Below are positions 1 to 6,289 of a stretch of 21,829 nucleotides of DNA, in pieces. Source of the stretch: Lachnospiraceae bacterium (GTDB taxonomy: Bacteria; Bacillota; Clostridia; Lachnospirales; Lachnospiraceae). The stretch's first letter is position 1; the number at the start of each line of letters is the position of its first letter. The stretch is taken from assembly GCA_900764225.1 (NCBI GenBank), contig CAAFNG010000043.1, forward strand, positions 1-21,829, read 5' to 3'. Below the pieces are notes generated by a model, which was given only the letters and a program-made list of their open reading frames with translations, had not been told where the DNA came from and made no database searches. Made by a program: the position numbers and the translations under genes.

Positions 1-1
1 A

Positions 2-30
2 TTGACAGAAAAGAACATATCGCGTATTAT
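2..30 (+). promoter_or_regulatory. Sigma-A-type promoter of the V4R/GGDEF operon
   Basis: A perfect -35 box TTGACA (2-7) and a -10 box TATTAT (25-30) are separated by exactly 17 bases. Transcription would start near 37, leaving a leader of about 25 bases before the ATG at 62. This placement argues that the in-frame TTG at position 2 is promoter DNA and not a start codon. Confidence 0.75.
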
Positions 31-61
31 AAATATATGTGACAAAAAAGGGGCGGATATA

Positions 62-598
62 ATGGGAAGCAATATTTTTCTGGAAGATATAAAAGAGATC
101 CAGTTCGAGGATTACTTTAAATATGATACAAACAGCAGAGGAAACCTGGGAGATGAGCTTCCGGTGATGGTGTACAGGCTGCTGGAATATTCCCTGAAGG
201 AAGAACTGAAGAACCGTTTTGGAAAAGAAACTCAGATTGATATCTTCCGGAGTGCAGGCCGGATGGCAGGAGAATATTTTGCCCGGAATATACTGAATCT
301 GGATGTGTCGCTGGATCAGTTTGTGAATGAGCTTCAGCAGAAGCTGAGAGAATTAAAAATAGGAGTCCTGCGTATTGAGGACGTTAATGAAGAAACAGGG
401 CGGATCGTGCTGACGGTTGCAGAGGATGCTGACTGCTCCGGCTTGCCGGTGCTTGGAGAGACTGTATGTAATTATGATGAAGGTTTTATAGCGGGAATTC
501 TCTCTGTATATTCCGGAAAAACATACACAGCAGTGGAGGTTGACTGCTGGGCAACCGGAGACAGAGTCTGCCGTTTCCACGCGAATGTGGAAGAGTGA
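62..598 (+). CDS. V4R (4-vinyl reductase) domain sensor protein
   Basis: The product is a 178-residue soluble protein ending in a V4R domain, the small-molecule-binding fold found in phenol sensors such as DmpR/MopR and in archaeal and clostridial sensors. ATG 62 is chosen because AAGGGG lies 8-9 bases upstream and the in-frame frame extension reaches into the -35 box. The N-terminal half (about 1-95) is alpha-helical in character. The C-terminal half carries C136, E159, C162 and C170, in the motif EVDCWATGDRVC. These spacings (23, 3 and 8) equal those I recall for the zinc ligands C155, E178, C181 and C189 of MopR; C125 is an extra cysteine. No DNA-binding or membrane segment is visible, so it probably signals through a partner. 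The diguanylate cyclase begins 57 bases downstream with no promoter between them. The family call is firm; the ligand is unknown. Confidence 0.85.
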   Translation: MGSNIFLEDIKEIQFEDYFKYDTNSRGNLGDELPVMVYRLLEYSLKEELKNRFGKETQIDIFRSAGRMAGEYFARNILNLDVSLDQFVNELQQKLRELKIGVLRIEDVNEETGRIVLTVAEDADCSGLPVLGETVCNYDEGFIAGILSVYSGKTYTAVEVDCWATGDRVCRFHANVEE

Positions 599-655
599 TT
601 TTTGCAGCTGCAGAATAACAGCGGATAATTAGTGATGGAAATAGAGGGCTGGAGA

Positions 656-1912
656 ATGGAAGACAGAAACTGCGAGCTTTTATTTGAATATCTGAGATCA
701 ATTCTATATGACTCCAAGGTGAAGCCTCTGGATGTAGAAGGTCTGGACGAGCCTTTTCAGAAGCTTGGAATGGGTCTGCAGTATCTGGACAAGGCGGTTC
801 AGGAGATGAAGCAGTGTTCGGCAGCCCTGTCAAAAGGAGATCTTTCCAGCTTTAATCCTGCCAGAGAGAATTTTCTGTGCGAGAATCTTAAGAACATTCA
901 TGCCAATCTGAATCATCTGACCTGGCAGGCCAAGCAGGTGGCAAAAGGAGACTATTCCCAGATGGTTTCCTATCTGGGTGAATTTTCAGAAGCTTTTAAT
1001 ACCATGACAGAGCAGCTGCGTGAAAGAGAGAATTCCCTGAAACTGATCGCCGAGAAAGAAAAAAAGCATGCGGAGATGGCGGAGAGCTACAGTCAGCTTC
1101 TCATGGAGCTGATCGCGCGAAGTGAAGAAGAGATCCTTGTGATCAGTCTGGACGGACAGAATCTTCTGTACAGCAACCGCCGGACGGAGGACGAAGTACG
1201 GAACTGGGAAATCTATAAAAAGTGGGTGCGTCAGATCGAGAACGGGAGACGTAAGAATGACCGCCGGAAAGAGCTTTATGAGTGGAAATGGGAGGCTGAG
1301 GATTCCGATCACCGTTTTTATAAGATCACAACAGGTAAAATGAAATGGCAGGGGGAATGGTCTTACGTTCATATTGTACAGGAGGTCACGGAGGTAAGAG
1401 CCAAGGAAGAGCAGCTGAGGGCAGAGGCATATCAGGATATGCTGACCGGAATCGGAAATCGTTTTTATCTGAGAGAAGAGGCTGATGAGATCTTGGATAC
1501 GGGAGAACAGCTGGCTTTGTGTTATTGTGATCTGGATCATCTGAAATATATCAATGATAATTTCGGGCATCTGGAGGGTGACGAATATCTGAAGTTTTTT
1601 GTCAGAGTAGTAAAAGAGAATATTCGTGAAGAAGATATTTTTGCCAGGATCGGCGGAGATGAATTCTGTATTTTGCTGAGAAGCTGTGCCAGAGAGGATG
1701 CACAGAACCGTATGGCAGATATCCAGAGGGAGTTTTCCGAAAGGAATAAAACAGTTTATGAGAGAAGCTTCAGCTGTGGAATCATAGAGATTCCTGAGAA
1801 TCATAGCCCGGTGAAGCTTGAAAAGCTGATCCATGAGGCAGATGAAAATATGTATGGGCAGAAGCGAGAGCATAAAAAACAGTATAAAAATAAAATAAAG
1901 ACTGTGAAATAA
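656..1912 (+). CDS. Soluble diguanylate cyclase (HAMP-like, PAS-like, GGDEF)
   Basis: This 418-residue protein should make cyclic di-GMP from two GTP. The GGDEF domain covers about 255-405: D292 in the metal-binding segment CDLDHLKYINDNFGHLEGD, the active loop GGDEF at 333-337, and an allosteric I-site RxxD (R324-D327) the canonical five residues before it. Upstream are a HAMP-like stretch (about 56-122), a coiled-coil linker (about 120-145) and a PAS-like segment (about 146-245). There is no transmembrane helix, so it is cytosolic and must receive its signal from its own N-terminus or from the neighbouring V4R protein. I prefer ATG 656, with AGAGGG seven bases upstream; GTG 632 or ATG 635 would add seven or eight residues but have a poor ribosome binding site. 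It ends with a lysine-rich tail. No EAL or HD-GYP domain is attached. Confidence 0.93.
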   Translation: MEDRNCELLFEYLRSILYDSKVKPLDVEGLDEPFQKLGMGLQYLDKAVQEMKQCSAALSKGDLSSFNPARENFLCENLKNIHANLNHLTWQAKQVAKGDYSQMVSYLGEFSEAFNTMTEQLRERENSLKLIAEKEKKHAEMAESYSQLLMELIARSEEEILVISLDGQNLLYSNRRTEDEVRNWEIYKKWVRQIENGRRKNDRRKELYEWKWEAEDSDHRFYKITTGKMKWQGEWSYVHIVQEVTEVRAKEEQLRAEAYQDMLTGIGNRFYLREEADEILDTGEQLALCYCDLDHLKYINDNFGHLEGDEYLKFFVRVVKENIREEDIFARIGGDEFCILLRSCAREDAQNRMADIQREFSERNKTVYERSFSCGIIEIPENHSPVKLEKLIHEADENMYGQKREHKKQYKNKIKTVK

Positions 1913-1923
1913 GAAAAATATAC

Positions 1924-1985
1924 CCTCGAAAAGCTGCCGAAAACCGCATAAAATAAGGCTTTTCGAGGAATGATAAAAATTTTTT
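1924..1985 (+). terminator. Stem-loop with late T-run after the GGDEF gene
   Basis: An 11-bp perfect inverted repeat (CCTCGAAAAGC at 1924-1934, GCTTTTCGAGG at 1958-1968) closes a 23-base loop. A six-T run (1980-1985) follows only 12 bases after the stem, so it is not a textbook intrinsic terminator, although its position after the operon and before an independent tRNA promoter fits. Confidence 0.5.
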
Positions 1986-2006
1986 AAAAAAAATTCAAAA
2001 AAGGGG

Positions 2007-2035
2007 TTGCAATTTTAAAAAACCTGTTATATAAT
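2007..2035 (+). promoter_or_regulatory. Promoter of tRNA-Gln
   Basis: TTGCAA (2007-2012) and a perfect TATAAT (2030-2035) are separated by 17 bases. The start would be near 2042, giving a 5' leader of about 37 bases that RNase P would remove. The leader holds a direct repeat of GCAAGCGA (2046-2053 and 2058-2065). Confidence 0.8.
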
Positions 2036-2078
2036 ATCATTCGTCGCAAGCGATAAGGCAAGCGAAAAACAAAAACAT

Positions 2079-2150
2079 AGGGCTATCGCCAAACGGTAAG
2101 GCAACGGACTCTGACTCCGTCAGTTCAAGGTTCGAATCCTTGTAGCCCTG
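2079..2150 (+). tRNA. tRNA-Gln (anticodon CUG)
   Basis: The full cloverleaf can be drawn. The acceptor stem is AGGGCTA (2079-2085) with TAGCCCT (2143-2149) and discriminator G2150. The anticodon stem is ACGGA (2104-2108) with TCCGT (2116-2120) around the loop CTCTGAC, anticodon CTG at 2111-2113, which reads CAG. The T arm is CAAGG/CCTTG (2126-2142) with the loop TTCGAAT. The body closely follows the known Bacillus tRNA-Gln sequence. The 3' CCA is not encoded and must be added. It has its own promoter and terminator, so it is a single-gene transcript. Confidence 0.96.
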
Positions 2151-2156
2151 CTTCTT

Positions 2157-2183
2157 AAGCACCTCAGATGAGGTGCTTTTTTT
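2157..2183 (+). terminator. Intrinsic terminator of tRNA-Gln
   Basis: A nine-bp stem (AAGCACCTC at 2157-2165, GAGGTGCTT at 2170-2178) with the four-base loop AGAT runs straight into a T tract ending at 2183. Confidence 0.93.
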
Positions 2184-2202
2184 ATGCGTTATAAAAAACA
2201 AG

Positions 2203-2238
2203 TGCGTTTCCTCCCGCCAGGTGGTACAATAGAACCAC
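2203..2238 (+). promoter_or_regulatory. Probable promoter of the thioesterase gene with an overlapping small dyad
   Basis: A TACAAT -10 box lies at 2225-2230. The best -35 (TGCGTT, 2203-2208, 16-base spacer) is weak. The -10 box is framed by GTGGT (2221-2225) and ACCAC (2234-2238), a five-bp dyad on an eight-base spacer that could be an operator or an early transcript hairpin. Confidence 0.45.
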
Positions 2239-2261
2239 AGACAGTATGACAGGGAGGCATT

Positions 2262-2969
2262 ATGAGTTACAGTTTTGAGAGTCGTGTAAGGTTCAGCGAG
2301 ATCGGGGAGAACGGATGCCTGGAATTGCCGGGGATTCTGGATTATTTTCAGGATTGCTGCACATTTGAGTCTGAGGAAACAGGACTTGGAATGGAAGCAT
2401 TAAAAGCCCGGAAGCGCGCGTGGGTGCTTTCTTCATGGCAGGTTGTTGTGAAACGATATCCGAAGCTTGGGGAACATATAAAGGTAACAACCATTCCTTA
2501 CAGTTTCCGTGGTTTTATGGGAATGAGGAATTTTATCCTGGAGACAGCAGAGGGCGAACGTCTGGCCTGGGCGAATTCCTACTGGTCACACATTAACACG
2601 GAGACAGGGCTTCCGGAGAAGCTTACACCTGCGGATACAGATCCGTATAATTTGGGAGAAAAGCTGGAGATGGATTATGCACCGAGGAAGATCGCGCTTC
2701 CGAAGGAAGTCGTGAAGCAGGAGGCTTTTTCCGTGCAGAAGCACCATCTGGACACTAATCACCACGTAAATAACTGCCAGTATATCCGGATGGCAGCAGA
2801 TTATCTGCCGGAGGATTTTGTAGTTCATCAGCTGCGTGCTGAATACAAGCGTCAGGCTTTGTTGGGAAATGTGATCATTCCGGAGGTATATGCGGCGGAG
2901 GATAAGGTGATGGTGATTCTTAATGCGGAGGATCAGGAGCTTTACGCTATTGTAGAATTTACAAAATAA
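2262..2969 (+). CDS. Acyl-ACP thioesterase
   Basis: This 235-residue enzyme should hydrolyse acyl-ACP to free fatty acid and ACP in the cytosol, ending or diverting fatty acid synthesis. It is a tandem hot-dog protein of the bacterial FatA/FatB-like family and has the usual bacterial length. The N-terminal hot-dog (about 1-125) includes the conserved helix LDYFQDCCTFESE, and the C-terminal one (about 150-235) contains LDTNHHVNNCQYI, matching the plant catalytic D-x-N-x-H segment (here D164, N166, H168). E194, in the RAEYKRQA segment, lies where plant enzymes carry a catalytic glutamate. GGGAGG (2252-2257) sits four bases before the ATG. araD follows after 21 bases with no promoter, so the two are probably co-transcribed. 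The chain length it prefers cannot be read from the sequence. Confidence 0.92.
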   Translation: MSYSFESRVRFSEIGENGCLELPGILDYFQDCCTFESEETGLGMEALKARKRAWVLSSWQVVVKRYPKLGEHIKVTTIPYSFRGFMGMRNFILETAEGERLAWANSYWSHINTETGLPEKLTPADTDPYNLGEKLEMDYAPRKIALPKEVVKQEAFSVQKHHLDTNHHVNNCQYIRMAADYLPEDFVVHQLRAEYKRQALLGNVIIPEVYAAEDKVMVILNAEDQELYAIVEFTK

Positions 2970-2990
2970 GCTATATAGGGAGGAAACGCT

Positions 2991-3692
2991 ATGCTGGAAA
3001 AATTAAAAGAAGAAGTTTACAGAGCAAATATGGACTTGCCGAAATATGGTCTTGTTACTTTTACATGGGGAAACGTCAGCGGGATCGACAGAGAAAAAGG
3101 GCTTTTTGTTATCAAGCCGAGCGGTGTTGAGTATGAGAAGCTGACTCCGGAGGATATGGTCGTTGTAGATCTGGAAGGAAATAAGGTCGAGGGCAGATAT
3201 AATCCGTCGTCTGATACTCCTACGCATGCGATTCTTTATCGTGCATTTCCGAACATCGGAGGTATCGTACATACCCATTCGTCCTGGGCTACAAGCTGGG
3301 CGCAGGCAGGAAGATCTATTCCATGCTATGGAACTACGCATGCAGATTATATCTACGGGGAGGTTCCGTGTGTGCGTAACCTGACCAAACGCGAGATTGA
3401 AGAGGCTTATGAAGAGAACACAGGTATCCTCATTGCTGATTATTTCAAGAATAAAGATTACGAGGCTGTTCCGGCAGTTCTCTGCAAAAACCACGGACCT
3501 TTTACCTGGGGAAAAGATGCACATGAGGCTGTGCATAATGCAGTGGTTCTGGAGGAGGTTGCCAAGATGGCTTCCCGATGTGAACTGATTAACCCGAATG
3601 TGAAGCCTGCACCACAGGAGCTGCAGGATAAGCATTACTACAGAAAGCATGGTGCGAATGCATATTACGGTCAGGTAAATCAGGAGGACTGA
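2991..3692 (+). CDS. araD: L-ribulose-5-phosphate 4-epimerase (AraD/SgbE/UlaF type)
   Basis: The 233-residue class II aldolase-fold enzyme should interconvert L-ribulose 5-phosphate and D-xylulose 5-phosphate, feeding arabinose or ascorbate carbon into the pentose phosphate pathway. Zinc ligands are visible as HTH (H94, H96) and H168 in CKNHGPF. D75 lies in SSDTPTH, D119 in THAD, and the C-terminal tyrosine in AYYGQ (225-226); each sits within a few residues of its E. coli counterpart (D76, H95, H97, H171, D120, Y229). The start has GGGAGG seven bases upstream. No kinase, isomerase or sugar transporter is nearby, so this is an orphan outside any araBAD-type locus. Its neighbour is a thioesterase, which gives no pathway clue. 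AraD, UlaF and SgbE share the reaction and cannot be told apart here. Confidence 0.92.
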   Translation: MLEKLKEEVYRANMDLPKYGLVTFTWGNVSGIDREKGLFVIKPSGVEYEKLTPEDMVVVDLEGNKVEGRYNPSSDTPTHAILYRAFPNIGGIVHTHSSWATSWAQAGRSIPCYGTTHADYIYGEVPCVRNLTKREIEEAYEENTGILIADYFKNKDYEAVPAVLCKNHGPFTWGKDAHEAVHNAVVLEEVAKMASRCELINPNVKPAPQELQDKHYYRKHGANAYYGQVNQED

Positions 3693-3729
3693 TCTGTCAA
3701 TAAAAAGATAACAGAAACAGTGTCTCCTG

Positions 3730-3754
3730 AAAGAGACGGTTCAGGGCTCTTTTT
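3730..3754 (+). terminator. Candidate weak terminator after araD
   Basis: AAAGAG (3730-3735) can pair with CTCTTT (3747-3752) around an 11-base loop, ending in a five-T run. A competing hairpin (CCTGAA 3726-3731 with TTCAGG 3740-3745) overlaps it. The stem is short, so the call is tentative. Confidence 0.35.
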
Positions 3755-3790
3755 GTCAAAAATGGTAGAAAAAGCCAGAAATGCTGACCT

Positions 3791-3850
3791 TTAACACAGG
3801 TACTGCCGAAATATGTGCTAATGTCAAGAATATTGCAGAACATTAACACA
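3791..3850 (+). promoter_or_regulatory. Operator-like repeats upstream of the XRE regulator
   Basis: The octamer TTAACACA occurs at 3791-3798 and 3843-3850, and its near reverse complement TGTGCTAA at 3814-3821. The last two form an 11-base dyad, 3814-3824 with 3840-3850, matching at 10 of 11 positions and separated by 15 bases. This is the size and layout of paired helix-turn-helix binding sites. It lies 21-81 bases before the XRE start codon. I cannot pick a convincing -35/-10 pair in this stretch, so which promoter it would govern is uncertain. Confidence 0.5.
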
Positions 3851-3871
3851 TTTTGAAAAACAGGTGGCAGT

Positions 3872-4114
3872 ATGAAGATTTACACTTATCAGGGAAAAAA
3901 GAACGTTTCCGGAGAGAAAATACGTCAGATGAGAAATATGAAACGGATGTCACAATCCGCACTGGCTGCGAAAATGCAGGTCGAGGGTGTGATGCTGGAG
4001 AGAGACAGTATCAGCAGGATCGAAGGCGGCGAGCGATTTGTGGCAGATTATGAACTGAGAGTGTTTGCGAAGGTGCTGGGCGTGGAGGTAGAGTGGCTTC
4101 TGAATGAACAGTAA
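3872..4114 (+). CDS. XRE-family helix-turn-helix regulator
   Basis: The product is an 80-residue, single-domain Cro/C1-type DNA-binding protein. The helix-turn-helix covers about 14-76: EKIRQMRNMKRMSQSALAAK forms helices 1 and 2, and DSISRIEGGERF the recognition helix and turn. A VEGVMLER insertion between helices 2 and 3 is common in the clostridial subgroup with the ISRIE motif. There is no sensor or oligomerisation domain, so it probably acts as a dimer on paired sites. ATG 3872 has AGGTGG four bases upstream. The repeats just before it suggest autoregulation. It stands alone between araD and the lysine riboswitch. Its targets are unknown; similar proteins occur as chromosomal regulators and in mobile elements, but no mobile-element genes are near. 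Confidence 0.9.
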   Translation: MKIYTYQGKKNVSGEKIRQMRNMKRMSQSALAAKMQVEGVMLERDSISRIEGGERFVADYELRVFAKVLGVEVEWLLNEQ

Positions 4115-4155
4115 TATAAAAATTGGTATGACTGCTATTTATATATGTAAAGTAC

Positions 4156-4184
4156 TTGATATTTATGCAGGAAACTGCTACAGT
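4156..4184 (+). promoter_or_regulatory. Promoter of the lysine riboswitch/transporter transcript
   Basis: TTGATA (4156-4161) and TACAGT (4179-4184) are separated by 17 bases. Transcription would start near 4190, about 50 bases before the aptamer and about 300 bases before the coding region. Confidence 0.6.
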
Positions 4185-4237
4185 ATAAAGAAAAAAGGAG
4201 ATCGCGATTTCGGTAACAGGAGAAGCGGTCACAGATA

Positions 4238-4404
4238 AAAAGATAGAGGCGCGGATTTTATCAGTATTTATAGACGAGAGGCCCTGGCAGGCTGTTTATA
4301 TAAAGAAAGGAAACTCCGCCGAAGTGCTCTAGAAAGCCAGATGACAGGGCACTGGGACGCCGCAGAATATGCGTCGTACTGTCACGGATGTGGAGCGCTA
4401 TCGT
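4238..4404 (+). ncRNA. Lysine riboswitch (L box) aptamer
   Basis: Several conserved L-box blocks appear in order with the right spacing: AGATAGAGGCGCGG (4241-4254) and CAGTA (4264-4268) on the 5' side, CTCCGCCGAAGTG (4313-4325), ACTGGGACGCCGCAGAATA on the distal arm, and CTGTCACGGATGTGGAGCGC followed by CTATC (4398-4402) on the 3' side. GATAG (4242-4246) and CTATC form P1. The blocks align well by eye with the Bacillus lysC leader that I remember. An aptamer of about 165 bases is the normal size. It is followed 27 bases later by a terminator and then by a transporter, the standard arrangement for lysine-dependent shut-off. In the free state GCTGT (4407-4411) could pair with ACAGC (4451-4455) and break the terminator; that part is inference. 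Confidence 0.92.
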
Positions 4405-4430
4405 AAGCTGTTGAATAGGGATTATTTAAC

Positions 4431-4467
4431 CGGAGGTGTTCTAAGAAGGGACAGCCTCCGTTTTTTT
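4431..4467 (+). terminator. Riboswitch-controlled intrinsic terminator
   Basis: CGGAGG (4431-4436) pairs with CCTCCG (4455-4460). The stem can be extended through a bulge by GTTC (4438-4441) with GGAC (4449-4452). Seven Ts follow (4461-4467). It lies between the lysine aptamer and the ribosome binding site of the transporter and is the expected expression platform. Confidence 0.88.
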
Positions 4468-4491
4468 GTCTCCGAAAAAGGGAGGAGAAAA

Positions 4492-6126
4492 ATGAGTAAA
4501 AAAGCAGGAACAGCATTGTCTGTTATGGCAATGACATTCATGGGTGCGCTGGCAAGTCCCCTGACTGTGCTGGCGGCAGATGCGGAGGAGACTTACCAGC
4601 CTGCTCTGTATGCAACAATCTGGGCACTGCTTCCGCCTCTTGTGGCGATCATTCTTGCGTTGATCACAAAAGAGGTATACAGTTCTCTGTTTGTGGGAAT
4701 TGTAGTAGGAGCACTGCTTTATTCCGGATTTAAATTCGAAGGAACGGTAACGCAGATTTTTGAGGGAGGAATTATCAAGGTTCTTTCCGACAGCTATAAT
4801 GTAGGTATCCTGATATTCCTGGTAATCCTGGGATCTGTTGTGTGTATGATGAACAAGGCAGGCGGTTCTGCCGCATTCGGAAGATGGGCGAGCCAGAAGA
4901 TTCACACACGTGTGGGAGCAGAGCTTGCAGCAATCGTTCTTGGAATCCTGATCTTTATTGATGATTATTTTAACTGCCTGACAGTAGGAAGCGTTATGCG
5001 TCCGGTAACAGACAGACATCACGTTTCCAGAGCGAAATTTGCATATCTGATCGATGCCACAGCAGCACCGGTATGTATTATCGCACCGATCTCATCCTGG
5101 GCGGCCGCAGTCAGCGGTTTCGTAGAAGGACAGGACGGACTGGCAATTTTTGTAAGAACGATTCCGTATAACTTTTATGCGATCCTTACGATCGTGATGA
5201 TGGTTGGAATGGTACTGATGAAAACAGAATTCGGTGCGATGAGAACACATGAGATCAATGCACTGAACGGAGATCTTTATACAACCGCTGCCAGACCATA
5301 TGAGAATGCAACGGATGATGAAACACCAAATCCCCGGGGAAGAGTTATCGATCTTGTTATCCCGATCCTTGTGCTTGTTATCTGCTGTATCATCAGCATG
5401 ATCTACACAGGAGGATTTTTCAGCGGAACAGATTTTGTTACTGCATTTTCACAGAGTGATGCTTCCACTGGTCTTGCAATGGGAAGTGCTTTTGGTCTTG
5501 TGTTTGCGATCATCTTTTATATGATCCGCCGTGTGATCAATTTCAGAGATTGCATGTCCTGTATTCCGGACGGATTCAAGGCCATGGTGCCGGCGATTAT
5601 GATCCTGACCTTTGCATGGACTCTGAAGGCCATGACAGACGGACTTGGCGCAGCAGTGTTCGTAGAAGAGGCTATGCGCTCTGTTGCAGGAGGAATCGAG
5701 GTTATTCTTCCGGCGATTATTTTCCTGGTTGGATGCGGACTTGCTTTTGCGACAGGTACCTCCTGGGGAACTTTCGGTATCCTGATTCCGATCGTGGTTG
5801 CTGTATTCGAGAAATCCAGCCCTGAGATGATGATCATTTCCATGTCTGCATGTATGGCAGGTGCTGTATGCGGAGACCACTGTTCACCGATCTCGGATAC
5901 AACGATCATGGCTTCAGCAGGAGCACAGTGTGACCATGTGACTCATGTTTCCACACAGCTTCCGTATGCGATCGTAGCGGCAGCAGTATCTTTCGTGACA
6001 TATATTGTTGCTGGTTTTGTTAAGACAGCATGGATCGCGCTTCCGGTTGGAATCGTGCTGATGCTGATCGTACTTTTCATCATCAAGATGAACAATCCTA
6101 TGCCTGTTGAGAAACCGACAGAGTAA
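4492..6126 (+). CDS. lysW: NhaC-family transporter, probable lysine permease LysW
   Basis: The 544-residue inner-membrane protein belongs to the NhaC Na+/H+ antiporter family, with about a dozen hydrophobic segments. Family segments are IDDYFNCLTVGSVMRP (156-171), a TGTSWGTFG re-entrant loop (421-429) and GDHCSPISDTTIMASAGA (461-478). A charged cytoplasmic loop lies near 243-285. The N-terminus looks like a cleavable signal peptide (K3K4, hydrophobic 8-28, VLA-AD near 26-30). ATG 4492 has GGAGG six bases upstream; a longer in-frame start at 4369 would lie inside the riboswitch and is rejected. The lysine riboswitch just upstream implies lysine as substrate, as proposed for the NhaC-like LysW group. 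It would be made when lysine is scarce. Membership of the family is certain; lysine specificity is inferred from regulation, and plain Na+/H+ exchange remains possible. Confidence 0.88.
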   Translation: MSKKAGTALSVMAMTFMGALASPLTVLAADAEETYQPALYATIWALLPPLVAIILALITKEVYSSLFVGIVVGALLYSGFKFEGTVTQIFEGGIIKVLSDSYNVGILIFLVILGSVVCMMNKAGGSAAFGRWASQKIHTRVGAELAAIVLGILIFIDDYFNCLTVGSVMRPVTDRHHVSRAKFAYLIDATAAPVCIIAPISSWAAAVSGFVEGQDGLAIFVRTIPYNFYAILTIVMMVGMVLMKTEFGAMRTHEINALNGDLYTTAARPYENATDDETPNPRGRVIDLVIPILVLVICCIISMIYTGGFFSGTDFVTAFSQSDASTGLAMGSAFGLVFAIIFYMIRRVINFRDCMSCIPDGFKAMVPAIMILTFAWTLKAMTDGLGAAVFVEEAMRSVAGGIEVILPAIIFLVGCGLAFATGTSWGTFGILIPIVVAVFEKSSPEMMIISMSACMAGAVCGDHCSPISDTTIMASAGAQCDHVTHVSTQLPYAIVAAAVSFVTYIVAGFVKTAWIALPVGIVLMLIVLFIIKMNNPMPVEKPTE

Positions 6127-6150
6127 ACAACTGGATAATCTGAGAATAAA

Positions 6151-6189
6151 AGGCAGTACCGGAAAGAAATTTCCTGTGCTGCCTTTTTT
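6151..6189 (+). terminator. Intrinsic terminator after the transporter
   Basis: AGGCAG...CTGCCT forms the base of the stem, with AC/GT and GGAAA/TTTCC continuing it through small internal loops to a loop near GAAA, followed by a six-T run (6184-6189). Confidence 0.92.
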
Positions 6190-6193
6190 GTGC

Positions 6194-6222
6194 TTTCTAT
6201 AATAATCGGCTTATGTTATAAT
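6194..6222 (+). promoter_or_regulatory. Promoter of cvfB
   Basis: A perfect TATAAT (6217-6222) stands 17 bases after TTTCTA (6194-6199), a four-of-six match to the -35 consensus. Transcription would begin near 6229, about 60 bases before the start codon. Confidence 0.65.
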
Positions 6223-6289
6223 GCAGGACAGACAAGTAATAAGAACATAACAAATCAATCATATATAAGATTAAGGAACAGGAGAGGTA

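Noticed and set aside
2..61. N-terminal extension of the V4R protein from TTG at position 2
   Set aside because: The TTG is part of a -35 box with a -10 box 17 bases on, and ATG 62 has a proper ribosome binding site.
632..655. GTG 632 or ATG 635 as start of the diguanylate cyclase
   Set aside because: Possible, but ATG 656 has AGAGGG at the right distance while the upstream codons have only a weak site.
2046..2065. Direct repeat GCAAGCGA in the tRNA leader
   Set aside because: Eight bases twice is too little to call a regulatory element, and the leader is removed during tRNA maturation.
3853..4053. Alternative reading frame overlapping the XRE gene
   Set aside because: Same DNA in another frame, composition not protein-like, no ribosome binding site; the XRE frame has clear homology.
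4189..4332. Open frame of 47 codons through the lysine riboswitch after AAAAAAGGAG
   Set aside because: It has no ATG, GTG or TTG near its beginning, only ATC or ATT, and the DNA is fully explained by the conserved riboswitch structure.
4369..4491. 41-residue N-terminal extension of the transporter
   Set aside because: It would run through the aptamer 3' end and terminator; ATG 4492 has a strong ribosome binding site and starts a signal-like segment.
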